This document shows, piece by piece, positions 25,050 to 37,420 of a DNA stretch of 64,000 nt. The translations under genes and the position numbers were made by a program. The DNA comes from Areca catechu (Eukaryota > Streptophyta > Magnoliopsida > Arecales > Arecaceae). The notes beneath the pieces are model-generated. The model saw only the letters and a program-made list of their open reading frames with translations. It was not told the origin of the DNA and searched no databases. The DNA lies in contig CM038052.1 in the NCBI GenBank assembly GCA_021397845.1, positions 172,720,183-172,784,182 of the forward strand. The letters are read 5' to 3'. Positions within the stretch are counted from its first letter, which is position 1. Each line of letters begins with the position of its first letter.

Positions 25050-26290
25050 ATTTTCGTGAAATTTCATCTGATGGTATGCCAGTTGACTACAAAATCCCAT
25101 AACGTTGCCATGGCAACCAAACACCGCTACTGGGTGGAACACATTTCATGCATGAAAATTGAATTTTGCTACGATATTTCTATATAATATTTTATTATAA
25201 AAATATTTAAAATATTATAATATTAATGTTATAGTAATTATTTTTTCGATTTCGAGATATCCATCGGACTACCAATTAAGATGGAGACATTTGTCGGATG
25301 GCCAAGCTATACTTTCATCATCAATTCTGCCACCAACCAAGCATTATTGGCTGCCTCCAATACTTACACTGGGAGATCACAAAGTCGGCCCCGACTCTCA
25401 TGCCCGCTAAAAATTCAACTGGGACGGAATGGGTATCTTGCTTAGGTAGGTATGTCATGGTATTAGAGCCCCTCTCTCGACCTAGCCCCCTCTCAGCCAA
25501 GCCCTCGTCAACCTGCCCCCCCCCCCCCCCACACCCCCCGACCCAGCCCTCACTTGCCTCTGCCCTCCATCAGCTTGGCCCTCACTCGATCGAGTCTTCT
25601 CTCGGCCTAGCCCCTTTCTCTTGGCATTCAAGCCCGGCAATAATCAGCACCAATTGCCTCAACTATCCCAACCATCCCTTATATCCTTGCAATGGTCATG
25701 GCCAACAGGATTATGGCAAACAAATTTGTGAAGGACAATATCATCTCAAAATCAGTAATCCCCAATGGAAAAGATACCAACAAAAGAGATCATAAGAGAC
25801 AAGATCCTAACAAACCTATTAGAATCCATTATTCCTGTCAGAGGCACCTTCCTGGTAGCCTTTTATTATTCTGCATAACGTTATAAATAGATAAGAGGAA
25901 TACTTGACGAGGCACACTTTTTACATACTCCTCCAAACTTGTATTCACACAGTCATCAGGGCTCTCAGCTTCGGCTGCTATTGCCCACTTCATCCTTTCT
26001 TACTGATTTGATCGTCGAAGTATCTCTATCGGTAACCCTGTTCTTAGAACCTTCTTGCATGTCTCTATTTATAAACTGCTATGAACAACATCCATTTTTG
26101 TTGGAAAAGATTGGAGGACTTCTAATGTCATTTCGATTTACCAAAAGGTGATCTAACAGTAATAATTATCATTTTTTATATATTCTATTATTTTCAAAAA
26201 ATATTTTTTTCTCATCGCCTATCCTCTTGTCACATGCCAACCGCTTCTTTATCACATGCAGTGCCTCGGCACCCTCGGTCATGTAAAGGC
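25050..26290. other. Spacer with a possible copia leader fragment
   Basis: At 25458 TGGTATTAGAGC resembles a copia primer-binding site and is followed by a C-rich tract with a run of 15 C near 25519-25533. No LTR pair or coding domain could be linked to it. The rest is AT-rich without recognisable genes. Confidence 0.35.
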
Positions 26291-26291
26291 T

Positions 26292-26600
26292 TTACCGCTA
26301 AGGTGGTAGCCCAGTTGGTAGAGGCTTGGCCTCACCTCCCACCGGTCACGGGTTCGAGGCATGATCCTCGCAGGTGACTCGATTAAATCCAAAAATTTTT
26401 CTAGGGCACGTGATCGAGGTGGCAAGAGAGCGCATTACTTCGGCGTCTTAGTAGTGTCAGGCTGAAATACTCACCGGTGGTGGGTAGGGTACGCAGAAAA
26501 ATTACGGCCCGAATCGAACATAGCCTGGCGGGGTTGGGACCCAGTAGGGATAGCTATACCGGGATTTATCCCCCCTCTCCTTTTGTTTTATCAAAAAAAA
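26292..26600 (+). mobile_element. tRNA-derived SINE, copy 1
   Basis: A Pol III A box (TAGCCCAGTTGG near 26308) and B box (GGTTCGAGGC near 26350) lie about 40 bases apart, as in tRNA genes. A tRNA-unrelated body of about 230 bases and an A-rich end follow. It is not a tRNA gene, because the stems do not pair and no anticodon arm is evident. The body is shared with copies at 26832-27125, 51350-51530 and 53285-53640. Confidence 0.8.
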
Positions 26601-26831
26601 GCTTTAAAATAATAATAATAATAATAATTTAATTACAAAACTTACCATTCATTTTAATATTAAAATATTTTTAAAAAAAGAATATTAATTGCATTGGCTA
26701 TACACATTAACATTTGAACCAATTAAAATCTAAATAATCAATATTCAATCCAACGAACAAAAATAAAAAATAATAAAATGATCAAAATGTCTTTTAGAGC
26801 AGTGTAGCAGAATCTATTGGAATTTTAGATA

Positions 26832-27125
26832 AGCCCAACTTTTTTTTTTTGGTAAGAAAAAGGGATAGGGAGGATAAATCCCGGGGCGTAGCTACCTCGC
26901 AGGCTCCACCCCACCAGGTAATATTTGATTCGAGATACTTAGATTTTTGCAGTCTCTTCCCATCTAATGGTGAGTATGTCAATCTAACACCACTAAGACG
27001 ATGACTAGTAGAAAGAAAAATTTCTGGATTTAATCAAATCACCTACGAGATCGTGCCTCGAACCCACAACCTATTAATAGTGAGGCAAGGCCTCTACCAA
27101 CCAGGCTACTATCTTAGCGGTACTA
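26832..27125 (-). mobile_element. tRNA-derived SINE, copy 2, inverted
   Basis: On minus, the A box TAGCCTGGTTGGTAGAGG and B box GGTTCGAGGC precede a body related to copy 1. The A tail appears on plus as the T run at 26841-26850. It lies about 230 bases from copy 1 in the opposite orientation. Confidence 0.8.
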
Positions 27126-28034
27126 TTTTTTTTTTTTTTAAACAGAAATCCAGATTCATGGTTGAATAGTGCTATGGTAACTTAATCTTGTTGTATACAT
27201 GGGAGCAACAGCTAGGGTAGTGGAACTCTTTCTTGGAGAACGATTGTATGCTGCCGGAACATTTCTCCTTTTCATAAGGTTGTCCATAAAAGTTGTTAAT
27301 TAGTTGTAGGAGTCTTTAATCTATCATACCCTGGTCCAAGGCCCAAGTTGGATGTATGACAAATGGCCACATATCCATAGAACTTCTCCCCACAAGAAAT
27401 ATAAGGCTTGCCTTATACAAAATTCCAAACTCGGGCACAAGCAATGGTCGACTTCACATAATTATTAAAAGAGTATACAGACTCGAAGATTCACATGTAA
27501 ATATCTAATAATTTAATCAAAGAAAGCTAATTAAATTTCTTCTAGTTCGTAAGCTTCTCACATCTTAAAATCATACCCAAATGCTCTTCTAGATTAAAAA
27601 ATTTAAAAAAAGTTGGAGTGAGGTGTCAACAGTAAGTTAACAATATTTTTAAAAAATTAAGTATAAAATAATTTTTCAAAATATAAAAATTAAATAATAA
27701 TAAGATACGTGTACCAATATGATTTTTTTTTAAATCATGCCATATATAATAATAAAATACAAAATTCTCTATTAGTCTTTGATGACTACAACCATGATCA
27801 ATCTCATAATTTCAGAAGAGACTGGGTCATGAATACAAAATACATGATCCATCAATGTATACCAATGATTAGCCCTATTAACTAGAACTAGGTCTTATTC
27901 ATATGGCCACAATTATCTCCTTGATAAGATAAATAGATTAGTCCGGAAAACAAACATGTAATGTATCAGCATATGCCAGTGATCAACCTTGATCGGCAAG
28001 TCTAGAAAAAACTAGTTTCTAATATATGTCCAAT
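27126..28034. other. AT-rich spacer
   Basis: No coding, RNA or repeat structure was recognised beyond low-complexity AT sequence. Confidence 0.4.
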
Positions 28035-28109
28035 CACAACAAGAAAACAAGCCTCCAGTGATAAATTTTTTCATCGCTGAAGCCTAGGAATCCATCATTG
28101 ATAATCTTT

Positions 28110-28610
28110 GTAATGGATTTTATGATAGAAAAAAGTCGTCATTGAAGTCCTAGTCACAAAAAAAAAATTGTGACAAAAATTTCCATCACAAAACTTTGTG
28201 ACAGAAATTTCTTTTACTAATTCCATGATAAATAATAATCAAAATCTAGAACAAAATCTGTTACAAATTGGAATGGATTTGTGATAGATTTGTAATGGAC
28301 TATTGTGATTGATTTGTGATGGAAATTTTCATCACAAATGCCATCTTAAATAGTAATTGATATCCATAACAAAATCCATCATAAATTAGGATGGATTTGT
28401 GATGGTATTTTGTGACAAATTTATGACAGATCAATAACAGGATTTTGTAACATATTTGTGATGGATTATTTGGTCACAAATTTCTATCACAAATCTATCA
28501 CCAAATTTTATCAATAATCTAACATAAATCTATCACAAAACTGCTACAAATTCCATCAAAATTTCAATTGCAAATCTATCACAAATTTCATCAAAATTTC
28601 ATCATAATTT
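28110..28610. repeat. Subterminal repeats of the CACTA element, left end
   Basis: Short motifs such as TTTGTGATGGA, ATCACAAATC and TTCATCACAAA recur more than fifteen times in both orientations. In CACTA elements such arrays bind the element-encoded TnpA-like protein. Confidence 0.75.
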
Positions 28611-28859
28611 TTAAAAAAATTATATTATCCTTAAAATATATAATAAACAATTCATAACAAATATAAAGCAAATACTAATTCATAATAATTTTATTCATTC
28701 ATGTTCTTAAAAACTACAAAAATCAAAATAAAAATTAATATCTCATATTATCAAAATATTACATCAAATTTCATTAAAGTCTCGTAACAAAAAAAATCTA
28801 GAATTCAAAATAATTTATCATATATTTCGACGATCTTCATCAGGTTAAGAGGCATGTAG

Positions 28860-29420
28860 TTAATTGACATTCGACATCATAGTATGAACTGCTTCCATCA
28901 TCTCTTCCTTCATCTGAACCATCTCTTGGTACACCTCCTGGCGTATCTCATATTGTTGCTCATATATATATCTTCTCTTACAAGTACTGAATTTGCTCCT
29001 CAATATAGTGCACAATGAAGAAAAGGGATATCCTGATGCTGCTGAATAGGAACCGCTACTAGATCTCAATAACTGCTTAGGATCTTTTCTAGGTCCAAAT
29101 CTATATAATCTTTCCTTATTTGGCCCCTAGTTGCTTGAACCCATGCATTTGAATCAAACCCGGGTTGGGATAAGGTATTTGAGCCATACTTAGCAGTGAG
29201 GGTGGCAACATATTCTTCCTAAGAGCATTAGAAATATATTAACTTAGTTTTTCTTGAAATTTATTGATAAATAATAAATTTATCATTAAGTAGAATAAGT
29301 AAACTTATCAAAACTCTTTTGGACTTATTCATAAATTCACCTAAATTTCCTTTCTGTCTTCGTTTAAATGCCTCAAATTGCATTGGTGGCCTACCCAACT
29401 CAATAGCTTATAAAGAGGAG
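28860..29420 (-). pseudogene. CACTA Transposase_24-like (TnpA-like) C-terminal part
   Basis: On minus, EEYVATLTAKYGSNTLSQPG and AWVQATRGQIRKDYIDLDLE near 29220-29080 match the conserved tail of plant Transposase_24 proteins. A Met/Glu-rich helix (MVQMKEEMMEAVHTMMS) ends near 28860. Stops lie between the parts. The protein would bind the subterminal repeats. Confidence 0.6.
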
Positions 29421-30337
29421 ATAATGAAATTATGAAAAGAGTATTTAAATAAGCAGGTAATAGAACATTATATACTCTAAAGTAAAGAAAGTATATTTTA
29501 ACGTACCATTATTTTTTATATATAACAAATGTGGTAGAATCACCTATATGTTTGGTGCTTCCACTATCTTTCACTGTCATCCAATTTTTATGTACAGCTT
29601 TAGATTTATCCTTCCATTTTGGAGAACTTCATATATCAACCAACCTATCTCAAACATCCGGTGCGATCCAAATAGGCCCATGACCTTTGGCCTCAAAAAT
29701 ATCCTCTTTATCTCCGGCCTTCTTCAAGGCATCCTTCCTTACTTGATTAAGCATACTAGAAAATTTCCTCTTAGAAGTCTACTCCCATGCATGCTTAACG
29801 TCAGAAGTTTGGTTCTCAAACCATGTATATTTCTCCCGACAAAATTCAAAAAAATTAACTTAAAAAATTACTATAAAAGAAAATATATAATTATTTGATC
29901 CCAATCTAAATTGACAAGTAATCTATTATTTCATAAAATCTTGCGAGAAACTTTCCAAAAATGTGAATATTTATCAAATTTTAAACATGTATTGCAATTT
30001 AACATAACACTCCCAAATTGATTTCTCAAATATAATACGACTCCACCAACCCAAAAATTATATATTCACATCCAAAGATTACACAAAGACATTCACATCA
30101 TATAAATTATTTTTAAAATAGATATTATTATCTAAAATTTCTTCTATAAAAGGTCACGAATCTTTATTGGCATTATCGTCCATTTCTTCCAAGACTGAGA
30201 AATACTGCTTCATTGTCACAACAATGGCATGAGTCACCAAAGGATCAACAAAACTATGAAAATTAAAATATATTATGAAATATAAATTATGACACATATA
30301 TTTATACATTAATATAATACACACACACACACACACT

Positions 30338-30376
<39 letters not shown>

Positions 30377-31270
30377 CATTCCATTCATTATTTCTAATGG
30401 TGTTAGTTTATAGGATCGACAGATATGTTGGTCTCCTGATTCATGCCTCTTATCCTAGATAAGCTCAATGAAACATTATCACCATCAACATGTTCTCCAT
30501 GTTGATTTGAAGAAATAGCTACCTTTGTATGCAGCCATAAAGATAGTATCGGTGGTGAATTTGAAGACCCCTCTTCATATCCTCTTCATAATTTTGAACC
30601 TGTCATTCTACCCTCGATGAGTTTTATCTACTAGCACCATCTCTAACCATGGTACCTGCAATCCAAAATAAAAATATAATATATGGTTTTTCATTTTTTA
30701 AATACAAAAATACTTAGTTATGTGCATAAAAATATAATATTCATAAAAATATAGTAAGCTTTTTTATAATGAAATAATGTGGCATTTAATAAAAGGCAAG
30801 GCAACAATTATAATATATAGCAGCCAAATAGCAAATAAATAAATAATATTCTAGACAAAAGGCTACATACGAATGATGTAAATTAAATATAATACAATCA
30901 TAATCCAAATCTCATACTAGATTTATATAAATTTACAACAAAAGCATAGATAAACTAGTCATGCATGTCATCATCAGTGATAGAAAATTAAGCCACATAG
31001 TCTTCTTCTTCAGACTCATCTTCAAACTCCTCAACTTCTTCTTCTTCTTCTTCTTTTTACATAGTTTGTGCCAAATTATGCTCTTCCTCTTCTTCTACAA
31101 TGTCTACATGAACCCTATCAATGAGAATATTTGGGTCATCAAGGTCAATTATTGGTATAACTGACTTTGGACTAGATATCTCATCTTCTTGGTAGACTGC
31201 TTCAATCATGGGAATCATATTTTCATCTTATATTTTACTTAAAAAAGGTCAACTTTGCTCCTAGCTCTGG
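29421..31270. other. AT-rich interior of the CACTA element
   Basis: No domain is recognisable. A CA/TA microsatellite lies at about 30318-30370. Introns and decayed exons of the transposase genes are expected here but cannot be delimited. Confidence 0.4.
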
Positions 31271-31279
31271 TTTTACACA

Positions 31280-31665
31280 CTGTCTACCAATCTCTCCTCT
31301 CTCTATTTCTTGACGGGTAACTCATGTAGTATACTTGTTGAACCTGTTGGGCCAACATAAATGGTTCATTTGTGTTGAGTCTTGATTTATATTTAATTTT
31401 GACTAGACCATGACAAGGATGTACTCTTAATCCCTTTTCTATATTATATCAATCATATTTGAATAAGATAACCTTATTTTCTAATACCAAAATACTCTAG
31501 TTCTAATATCTCAACCTACATGCCATAATAGTCACGTTCATAGTTATTATAGCAACTTCCCTTCACACAAACACCATAATTCATTCTATCTTTTCCTTGC
31601 CTAAGTTGTATGTGAAAGTTGAAGCCATTTGTGAAATACCCTTTGTAGTACTTTACTATACATGA
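31280..31665 (-). pseudogene. CACTA transposase DUF4216-like segment
   Basis: The minus strand encodes NYGVCVKGSCYNNYERDYYG followed by VEILELEYFGI, the DUF4216 signature found after DUF4218 in plant TNP2 proteins. Stops and frame changes interrupt it. It is separated from the DUF4218 part by a solo LTR. Confidence 0.65.
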
Positions 31666-31942
31666 AGGGCCTTGTGCTATTTGTATGATGCGGCTATTTA
31701 CTTAGTTCCTTTCTTTTATCACCTATTAGTGGAAACAATGATCACCACATATATCATCACCATATAAGAAAAAAAATTGAAAATATTTGAACTTACAAAT
31801 TGCCTTAACCAATATGCAAACTCATGTCATGCAATCTCTTTCTCCTTATCACTTATACTTGGATCCAATTATATTAGATATTTATTATATCTCTTATAAT
31901 TTAATTATAGTTAGCTTATTAGGATAAATATGTAATTACTTG

Positions 31943-33197
31943 TGATGGGGCAACATCCGCTGACGCGGAGCATACTCAGCCGCTAGCCAACAGCTGCACA
32001 GGTGGGGACTGCCACCTGGACGCGACCACCGGATGGAGGTCGAGGCCAGCTCCCAGCCGGGGTCAAGCTCACGGGGTGAGCCCTCCTGTCGAGGCCTGCT
32101 CCCGGCCGGGATCGAGTTCATGCCGCCGAAGGCGGACCTCTTCAGGAGGTCCTTCCCGGCCATACGAAGACCAGAATTCCCGCTAGTGGTGAAAGAGGGA
32201 AAGATTAACATGAATTCAAACCATGGCATGGAGGTCCCTGCCCACCTGCAACCTCTAGAAGGTGGTGCACGTCCTGCCACCAATGCCAGCTCTACAATAC
32301 GCCGCCCGCATGCTCTGCACGAGGTAAGCCCCGTCAGACCCGGGGCCCGTAACATGCCGCCACGTCGACTACCGTACGGTCGAAGATCCAGAGTTCTCCC
32401 AGAAAGGGAATCTTGTCGAAGCCATAGGCCCTGCAATGCTCAGGTAGTCCCTCCGAGAATGGAAACTTTCTGCGATGGCATGGGGGCTAGGGCTCACTGG
32501 CACAATGCCTGTCCCTCAAAAAAAATGACACACCGAACAAAAGGGGAGGAATCGGAAGAAGAGCTCTTCGAAGGAAGAAGAGGGCTAGGAGAGGCCCACG
32601 GATCGCCTCCTCCTCCGGAAGGACCATTCCGAGAGGGGGGAGGGAAGAAGGAGAAGCCGCGAGCAACGGCGAGCCCCTTCGGAGAACACACCATGAGAGG
32701 GCACATCAAGAAGGACACTGGGGTGCGGCCCCAGGTCCGGCCAGGGTTATCGTGTAAGCTGTAAGGTAAGCAAGGTAAGAGATAGATGCAAGAGGAGCGG
32801 GGAGAGATAAGCAAGCAAGCCATTGAAAAGCTCAGTGACCAAGAGACCGGTCGGAGAACCTCCCCACTCCCCGCTCTCCATTCCTTCTTTCTACTGCTTA
32901 GACATTACCATTTTATTCTTTACATTATTCGAATATCTTTATCATTTCACCTCTTAAGGCGAGGGAGTCCTCCAAGCTCTCCGTCTCAGAGATTCTATTC
33001 CCCTCAATCGTCCCACTGACTTGATCATCAGAGTGTCATCGCTAGAATTCCCGACCCGGGTCTCCTCTATTTTGTAGGCCGAGTGAGCCGAAGAGCCGAC
33101 CCCCGGAGAAGAGGGAGCGCTCTCGACGGGAGAATGAGGCACCCGATATGGCGGCGACGCGTCAGAGCTATGGACCACAACGATCCAGGAGGCAACA
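31943..33197 (+). mobile_element. Solo Ty3/gypsy LTR with ACTTG target duplication
   Basis: A 1255 bp GC-rich block starts TGATGGGGCAAC and ends GGAGGCAACA. It is flanked by ACTTG at 31938-31942 and 33198-33202. The ends and the motif GATCAAGTCAGTG (minus strand) match the LTRs of gypsy B and C. No internal sequence is present, so it is a solo LTR left by recombination between LTRs. The 243-codon plus ORF at 32033-32764 is not a recognised protein. Confidence 0.88.
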
Positions 33198-33559
33198 ACT
33201 TGTAATATAAATCTGTAATACTTACTCGATCAATGTCATGATTTCCTTTCTATTTTACAAAATATAAATATATGCAGCCTTATACTCATCATTGGACATC
33301 ATCTTTCAGGAGTTATTAGGATCAAATAATCGACCAGGATGGCAAAAAATAAAAAGACGTCCCATGAGTTCTACATCTCTCCCATCGTCATGGTGTAGAA
33401 CCTGAGTTAATTTTGTTTAGATGCTGGGTTCAAAATAAAATGAATAGAATGTAAAGAATTTCTAATAATATATGCCTCACAAATTGAACACTCAACACAG
33501 GCCATATTTCGTATCTTCTTTTTCAAATCATACATGTACCTAATTTATGCAGGCACCGT

Positions 33560-33975
33560 TAAAAATAGCATTTAATAAATTATCTTGCTTAAAATTAAAC
33601 AAAAAGTTTATAAAAGTTTAGGGGACTTACATCTCAAAAGGATACATCCAACAATAATGCACGGGCCCACCAACTTTAGCCTCATAGGCTAGGTAAATCG
33701 ATAAGTACTTCATGCAATCCAAGAATCCTAAAAGGAATATCTTCTCTAGTTTACATAGAGTTTCCACAATATTCTTCTCAAGTGTCTCCATATAATCTAC
33801 TCGCAAAATTGTTGAGCATATATCCCTAAAGAAATGACTAATCTCAGTTAATGCATCCCATATTGGATTGGGCAACAAATCAAAAAATGTAACTAGGAGA
33901 AATCTCTCTATTAATACATGACAATCATGACTTTTAAACCCAAAAAACTGGAGATCTTCTAATTCACACACCGAG
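33560..33975 (-). pseudogene. CACTA transposase DUF4218-like segment
   Basis: The minus strand reads FGFKSHDCHVLIERFLLV, then PIWDALTEISHFFRDICS and LAYEAKVGGPVHYCWMYPFE, a clear DUF4218 match. The 115-codon frame is open from 33971 to 33627. It is probably the direct continuation of the TNP2 domain upstream. Confidence 0.8.
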
Positions 33976-34331
33976 ATATGTTTGAAGCATAGCCATCAAG
34001 AAGTTTTAACTCTTTGAGCCAGAGTCATATATCTTATTGTTGTTCCTTACTTAGTATATAAGAAGCCTTAGATTTTATAACCCTCCTATTTGAGCACACC
34101 AATTCTAACTCTAGATGCTTGTAATACTTTCTCAAATCCTCTCTAGCTTTTAGGTTGTATTTAGTTTTTGTCCTTTACATCCATCATTGTGCAGAAGATG
34201 TTTTTAAATACATTTTTCTCGATATGCATTATATCAAGATTATGACAAATAAGATTAGTATATCAATAAGGCAACTCCCAAAAGATACTTTTCTTCACCC
34301 AGTTATGCTCGTTACCAAATCCAACAATTTT

Positions 34332-35790
34332 TTAATTATAGCATTTTGATCCAAATGTGATATCAGGGAGGGAAGATACTCGAGTCAATATTTCGTCACT
34401 AGACAATCGAGAAGATGGCAAATCCTTCACAATGACTCCTTTTTTGAATTTATCACTTTGTTTTCTATAGGGATGGTTTTTAGGCAAGAACTGATGGTGA
34501 CAATCAAAAAATGATATTTTCTTTCCACTTTCAAGTACAAAAGACTTAGTACGCTCCATACAATAAGGACATGCCAACCTCCCATGAGTATTCCATGCAA
34601 AAACATAGCATAAACTAGAAAGTTACTGATTGCCCACATAAATGCTACCCTCATTAGGAAGTTTTGCTTTCTAAATGCATCATAAGTGTTAACTCTAATG
34701 ATCCATAACATTTTCAACTTATCTATTAAGGAACTTAAGAATACATCCAGGTGCTTGCTCGAGTTCTTTAGGCCTAGAATGACCATAGTCAGGAACATGT
34801 ATGGGTTCTTCATGCACATCTTAGGAGGCAAATTATACAAGATAATAATTATTGACCAACATGAGTAAGGAATACCAAATTATCCAAAAGGATTGAATCC
34901 ATCCATACATAACCCAATTTATACATTTCACATATCTGATGTAAATAATGGATGAGTGTGGCTAAAATGCTTCCATGCTTCACTATCAATAGGATGCACT
35001 ATATATCCACTTCTACAATATTTAGAAACATGCCATGTCATGTGTTGGAAGTTTTTTGTGACATATAAAGCTATTGAAGTCTCGGTGTTAGTAGTAAGTA
35101 ATGCAGTACCTTATAAGATTTATCCTTCTGTATGAAAACTTGATATTCTTAGTTTATAATGAGGGTACACAGAACATGATATTTTCTCTATATTTTCTTC
35201 ATAGATAATATACAATTGTTAACACAAGCATCTATCTTCTCATAACCAAGTCCAAGCTTTGCCACTATCTTCTTTGTCCTATAAAGTTGCTTGCTAATTC
35301 TCATCTTATGGCAACATATTCTTTACTATAAAAAGTATACGATCATAGTAACTCTCACTCATGTTAAACTCTGATTTGTAATTTAAGAACCGTGACACTG
35401 CTGATAGTTTTGTATACTTCTTGCAACCCTCCCGCAATCGCTCATCAGCATCATTTAGTAAATCATAAAACTTTGTAGCCTCTATATTCGGCTATTCATA
35501 TTCAAAGCCCATTTCATCAAACCCATCAGCATGCTAATTGAACTCAAGACCTAATGCATCAATCACTATACTTCTATAGGAATTTACATTATCCATTAAA
35601 GGTATATTATTATTTCCACTTGATGATTGCCTTGCATAAGGTTCTTTATGGGCACCCCATGTGGTGTATCCCATTATAAACCCTTTCATATATAAATGGA
35701 CTGTAACATCATCCCATGTAGTGTATCCCGTTATAAACCCTTTTCTATATAGATGGACTATAACATCATCCCAATTATAAAAAAATAAAT
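34332..35790 (-). pseudogene. CACTA TNP2 transposase (Transposase_21)
   Basis: This is the catalytic transposase of CACTA elements. The N-terminal transposase-associated part lies at 35790-35640 (KGFITGYTTW). NIEATKFYDLLNDADERL and SKFNMSESYYD-like text (here YKSEFNMSESYYDRIL) follow near 35480-35330. The central TNP2 domain runs from 35020 to 34330 and ends with MACPYCMERTKSFVLESGKK and FDCHHQFLPKNHPYRK. Several stops and frameshifts are present. A 57 bp in-frame duplication lies in the N-terminal part. Confidence 0.8.
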
Positions 35791-35799
35791 TTATACATC

Positions 35800-36655
35800 T
35801 TAAGCATGGATAACTAATTTTTTCTCTGTAGGCAAACTCGAATTAAAAAAATATATATTCAAGAAACTATTTCACCCTAACTTTAAGTTCATCACTGATA
35901 TATCCATCCTTGTTAAGTTGATGATATATCTAAGTACGATCAATAAACATGAGCTTTGTTCTGATATCACTCTACATTAATATATTATAATTAGTATTAT
36001 TCCTGTTCAAATATTATTATTGTCCAGATAACAATCTATATGAAAATTTAACTGAAAAAAAATCATATCTATTGAAAAGTAATTCCCGGCAAAAAAATGA
36101 CCATAATATATTATTTTTATTTATTTTGCTTGATAAGAAAATGACCATGGTGTATTATTTTTGAATTATTTTGAAGTAAATTAACACGATCACTCAATCT
36201 TGCTATCTCGAACATTAAAATAGGAACATCCAAAATGTAATTAAATCAAACTCAAATGAAGATATCCAAGATTTATTTAGTCGAACTAAAATATTTAATG
36301 GATTAATGAATGTGACTTACTTGTATCATCGAAATGGTATTGATATGTAAATAGAATCAAAATTTATGTAATTACATGTTGCCTTTTGATTTGATTTGCA
36401 ATAATCAAAATAAATTATTTAAACATGAAGTACTATGTAAAGTAGTTGAGATCACACGATACAATTGGTTCAAGATAATATATTAATAGTTTGGGCTTTG
36501 TTTAACAAAGATTAGAACACGCCAACTGCACATATGTTTTTAGGATTGAATTTTGCTTAACATAAGAAAAAGTATAGCAATAACCTAAGCTAAACCAAAA
36601 ACCTATTTATAAGAAACATTATATATAAAAAAAAATTAAAATATTTTTTTTTATA
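35800..36655. other. AT-rich CACTA interior
   Basis: No coding domain or repeat was recognised. Confidence 0.4.
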
Positions 36656-36659
36656 AAAA

Positions 36660-37138
36660 AACCATCTAAAAATAAGAATTGGAGCCGACGGAGAGCTGGC
36701 GCCGCAATTGTAGGCAGCAAGCTGGTGCCGGAGAGGTGGGCACCAACATAGTCGCAAGCAGAACAGGTCGGCACCAGAGAGCTGGATGCCGACACAGTCG
36801 TAGACGAAAGAGCTCGGCCCGAACGGGGGATGCGGCGGGTGAAGTCTCGAAGGCGGCAAATTGGCCTCCTCCACACATGTCGGTGGGAGTCTCGAAGGTG
36901 GCAGCGGAAGAGATGGCTACCGGAGGGAGTTACGATGGGGGATTGGGCACCGGAGGGGGCTGCGAGCGAAATGAGTGGGCACCGGAGGGGGTTATGGTGG
37001 GTGGAAAGGTCGGAGGGAGTTATGATGGGGGATGGCACCGGAGGGAGTTACGACGGGGGATGTTGCTGGAGGGGGAGGAGGAGACGGGGTTACGATGGGG
37101 AACGAGTGGGCGCCGGAGGGGGAGGAGGAGATGAGGCC
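36660..37138. repeat. GC-rich block with a degenerate GGAGGGAGTTACGATGGGG repeat
   Basis: From 36905 to 37130 the core CACCGGAGGGAGTTACGA recurs about six times at irregular spacing of roughly 30-45 bases. The block is much richer in G than the surrounding DNA. Open ORFs on both strands lack recognisable domains and reflect the repeat. Confidence 0.6.
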
Positions 37139-37420
37139 TCGCTTTGTTTGGATAGCCCTTATCAAGGGAAGGAAAGGGAACTGAAATATTATTCTTGTTT
37201 GGATAGTTCTTATAAGGCAAAAGAAAGGAAAGCTTAGCTATTAGAAACTTTCCCTTCCTTCCTAATTCTCCTAAATCGGGGGATTGAAAACTTAGCTTAA
37301 TCAAGGGGAGGGGAAGGCATCCTTTCCCTCCCCTTATTTTTTCTAAAAATTAATATCCAAACAAGGAAAAGGTAAACCCTTCATTTCCTTTCTCTCTTGA
37401 TCCCTCCATCCAAACAAGGC
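37139..37420. mobile_element. MITE-like foldback element with nested inverted repeats
   Basis: TTTGTTTGGATAGCCCTTATCAAGGG at the left pairs imperfectly with the right end, whose complement is CCTTGTTTGGATGGAGGGATC. A second inverted pair with the same TTGTTTGGAT core lies inside, at about 37193 and 37366. The ends resemble those of many plant Harbinger-like MITEs. No target duplication was identified. Confidence 0.6.

Larger units (their letters stand above)
13577..25050 (-). mobile_element. L1-type LINE (non-LTR retrotransposon), split by a copia element
   Basis: Read on minus, an ORF1 with a nucleic-acid-binding region (about 24970-23562, continuing 18062-17750) precedes ORF2. ORF2 has endonuclease, reverse transcriptase, a zf-RVT-like region and RNase H (17717-13900). 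The 3' end is marked by an oligo(A) tail, seen on plus as the T run at 13577-13586. A second T run at 13511-13532 lies just beyond. Without the 5.5 kb copia insertion the length is about 6 kb, normal for a full plant L1. The 5' end and the target duplication were not resolved. Confidence 0.85.

Noticed and set aside
26299..26360. Possible tRNA gene
   Set aside because: A and B boxes are present but the cloverleaf is not, and the sequence continues into a SINE body with A tail.
28110..28610. Possible CRISPR-like or satellite array
   Set aside because: Repeats are short, in both orientations and irregularly spaced, and sit next to a CACTA-like terminus, as expected for subterminal repeats.
32033..32764. 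243-codon plus ORF
   Set aside because: It lies wholly inside a solo LTR defined by its target duplication and resembles no known protein.
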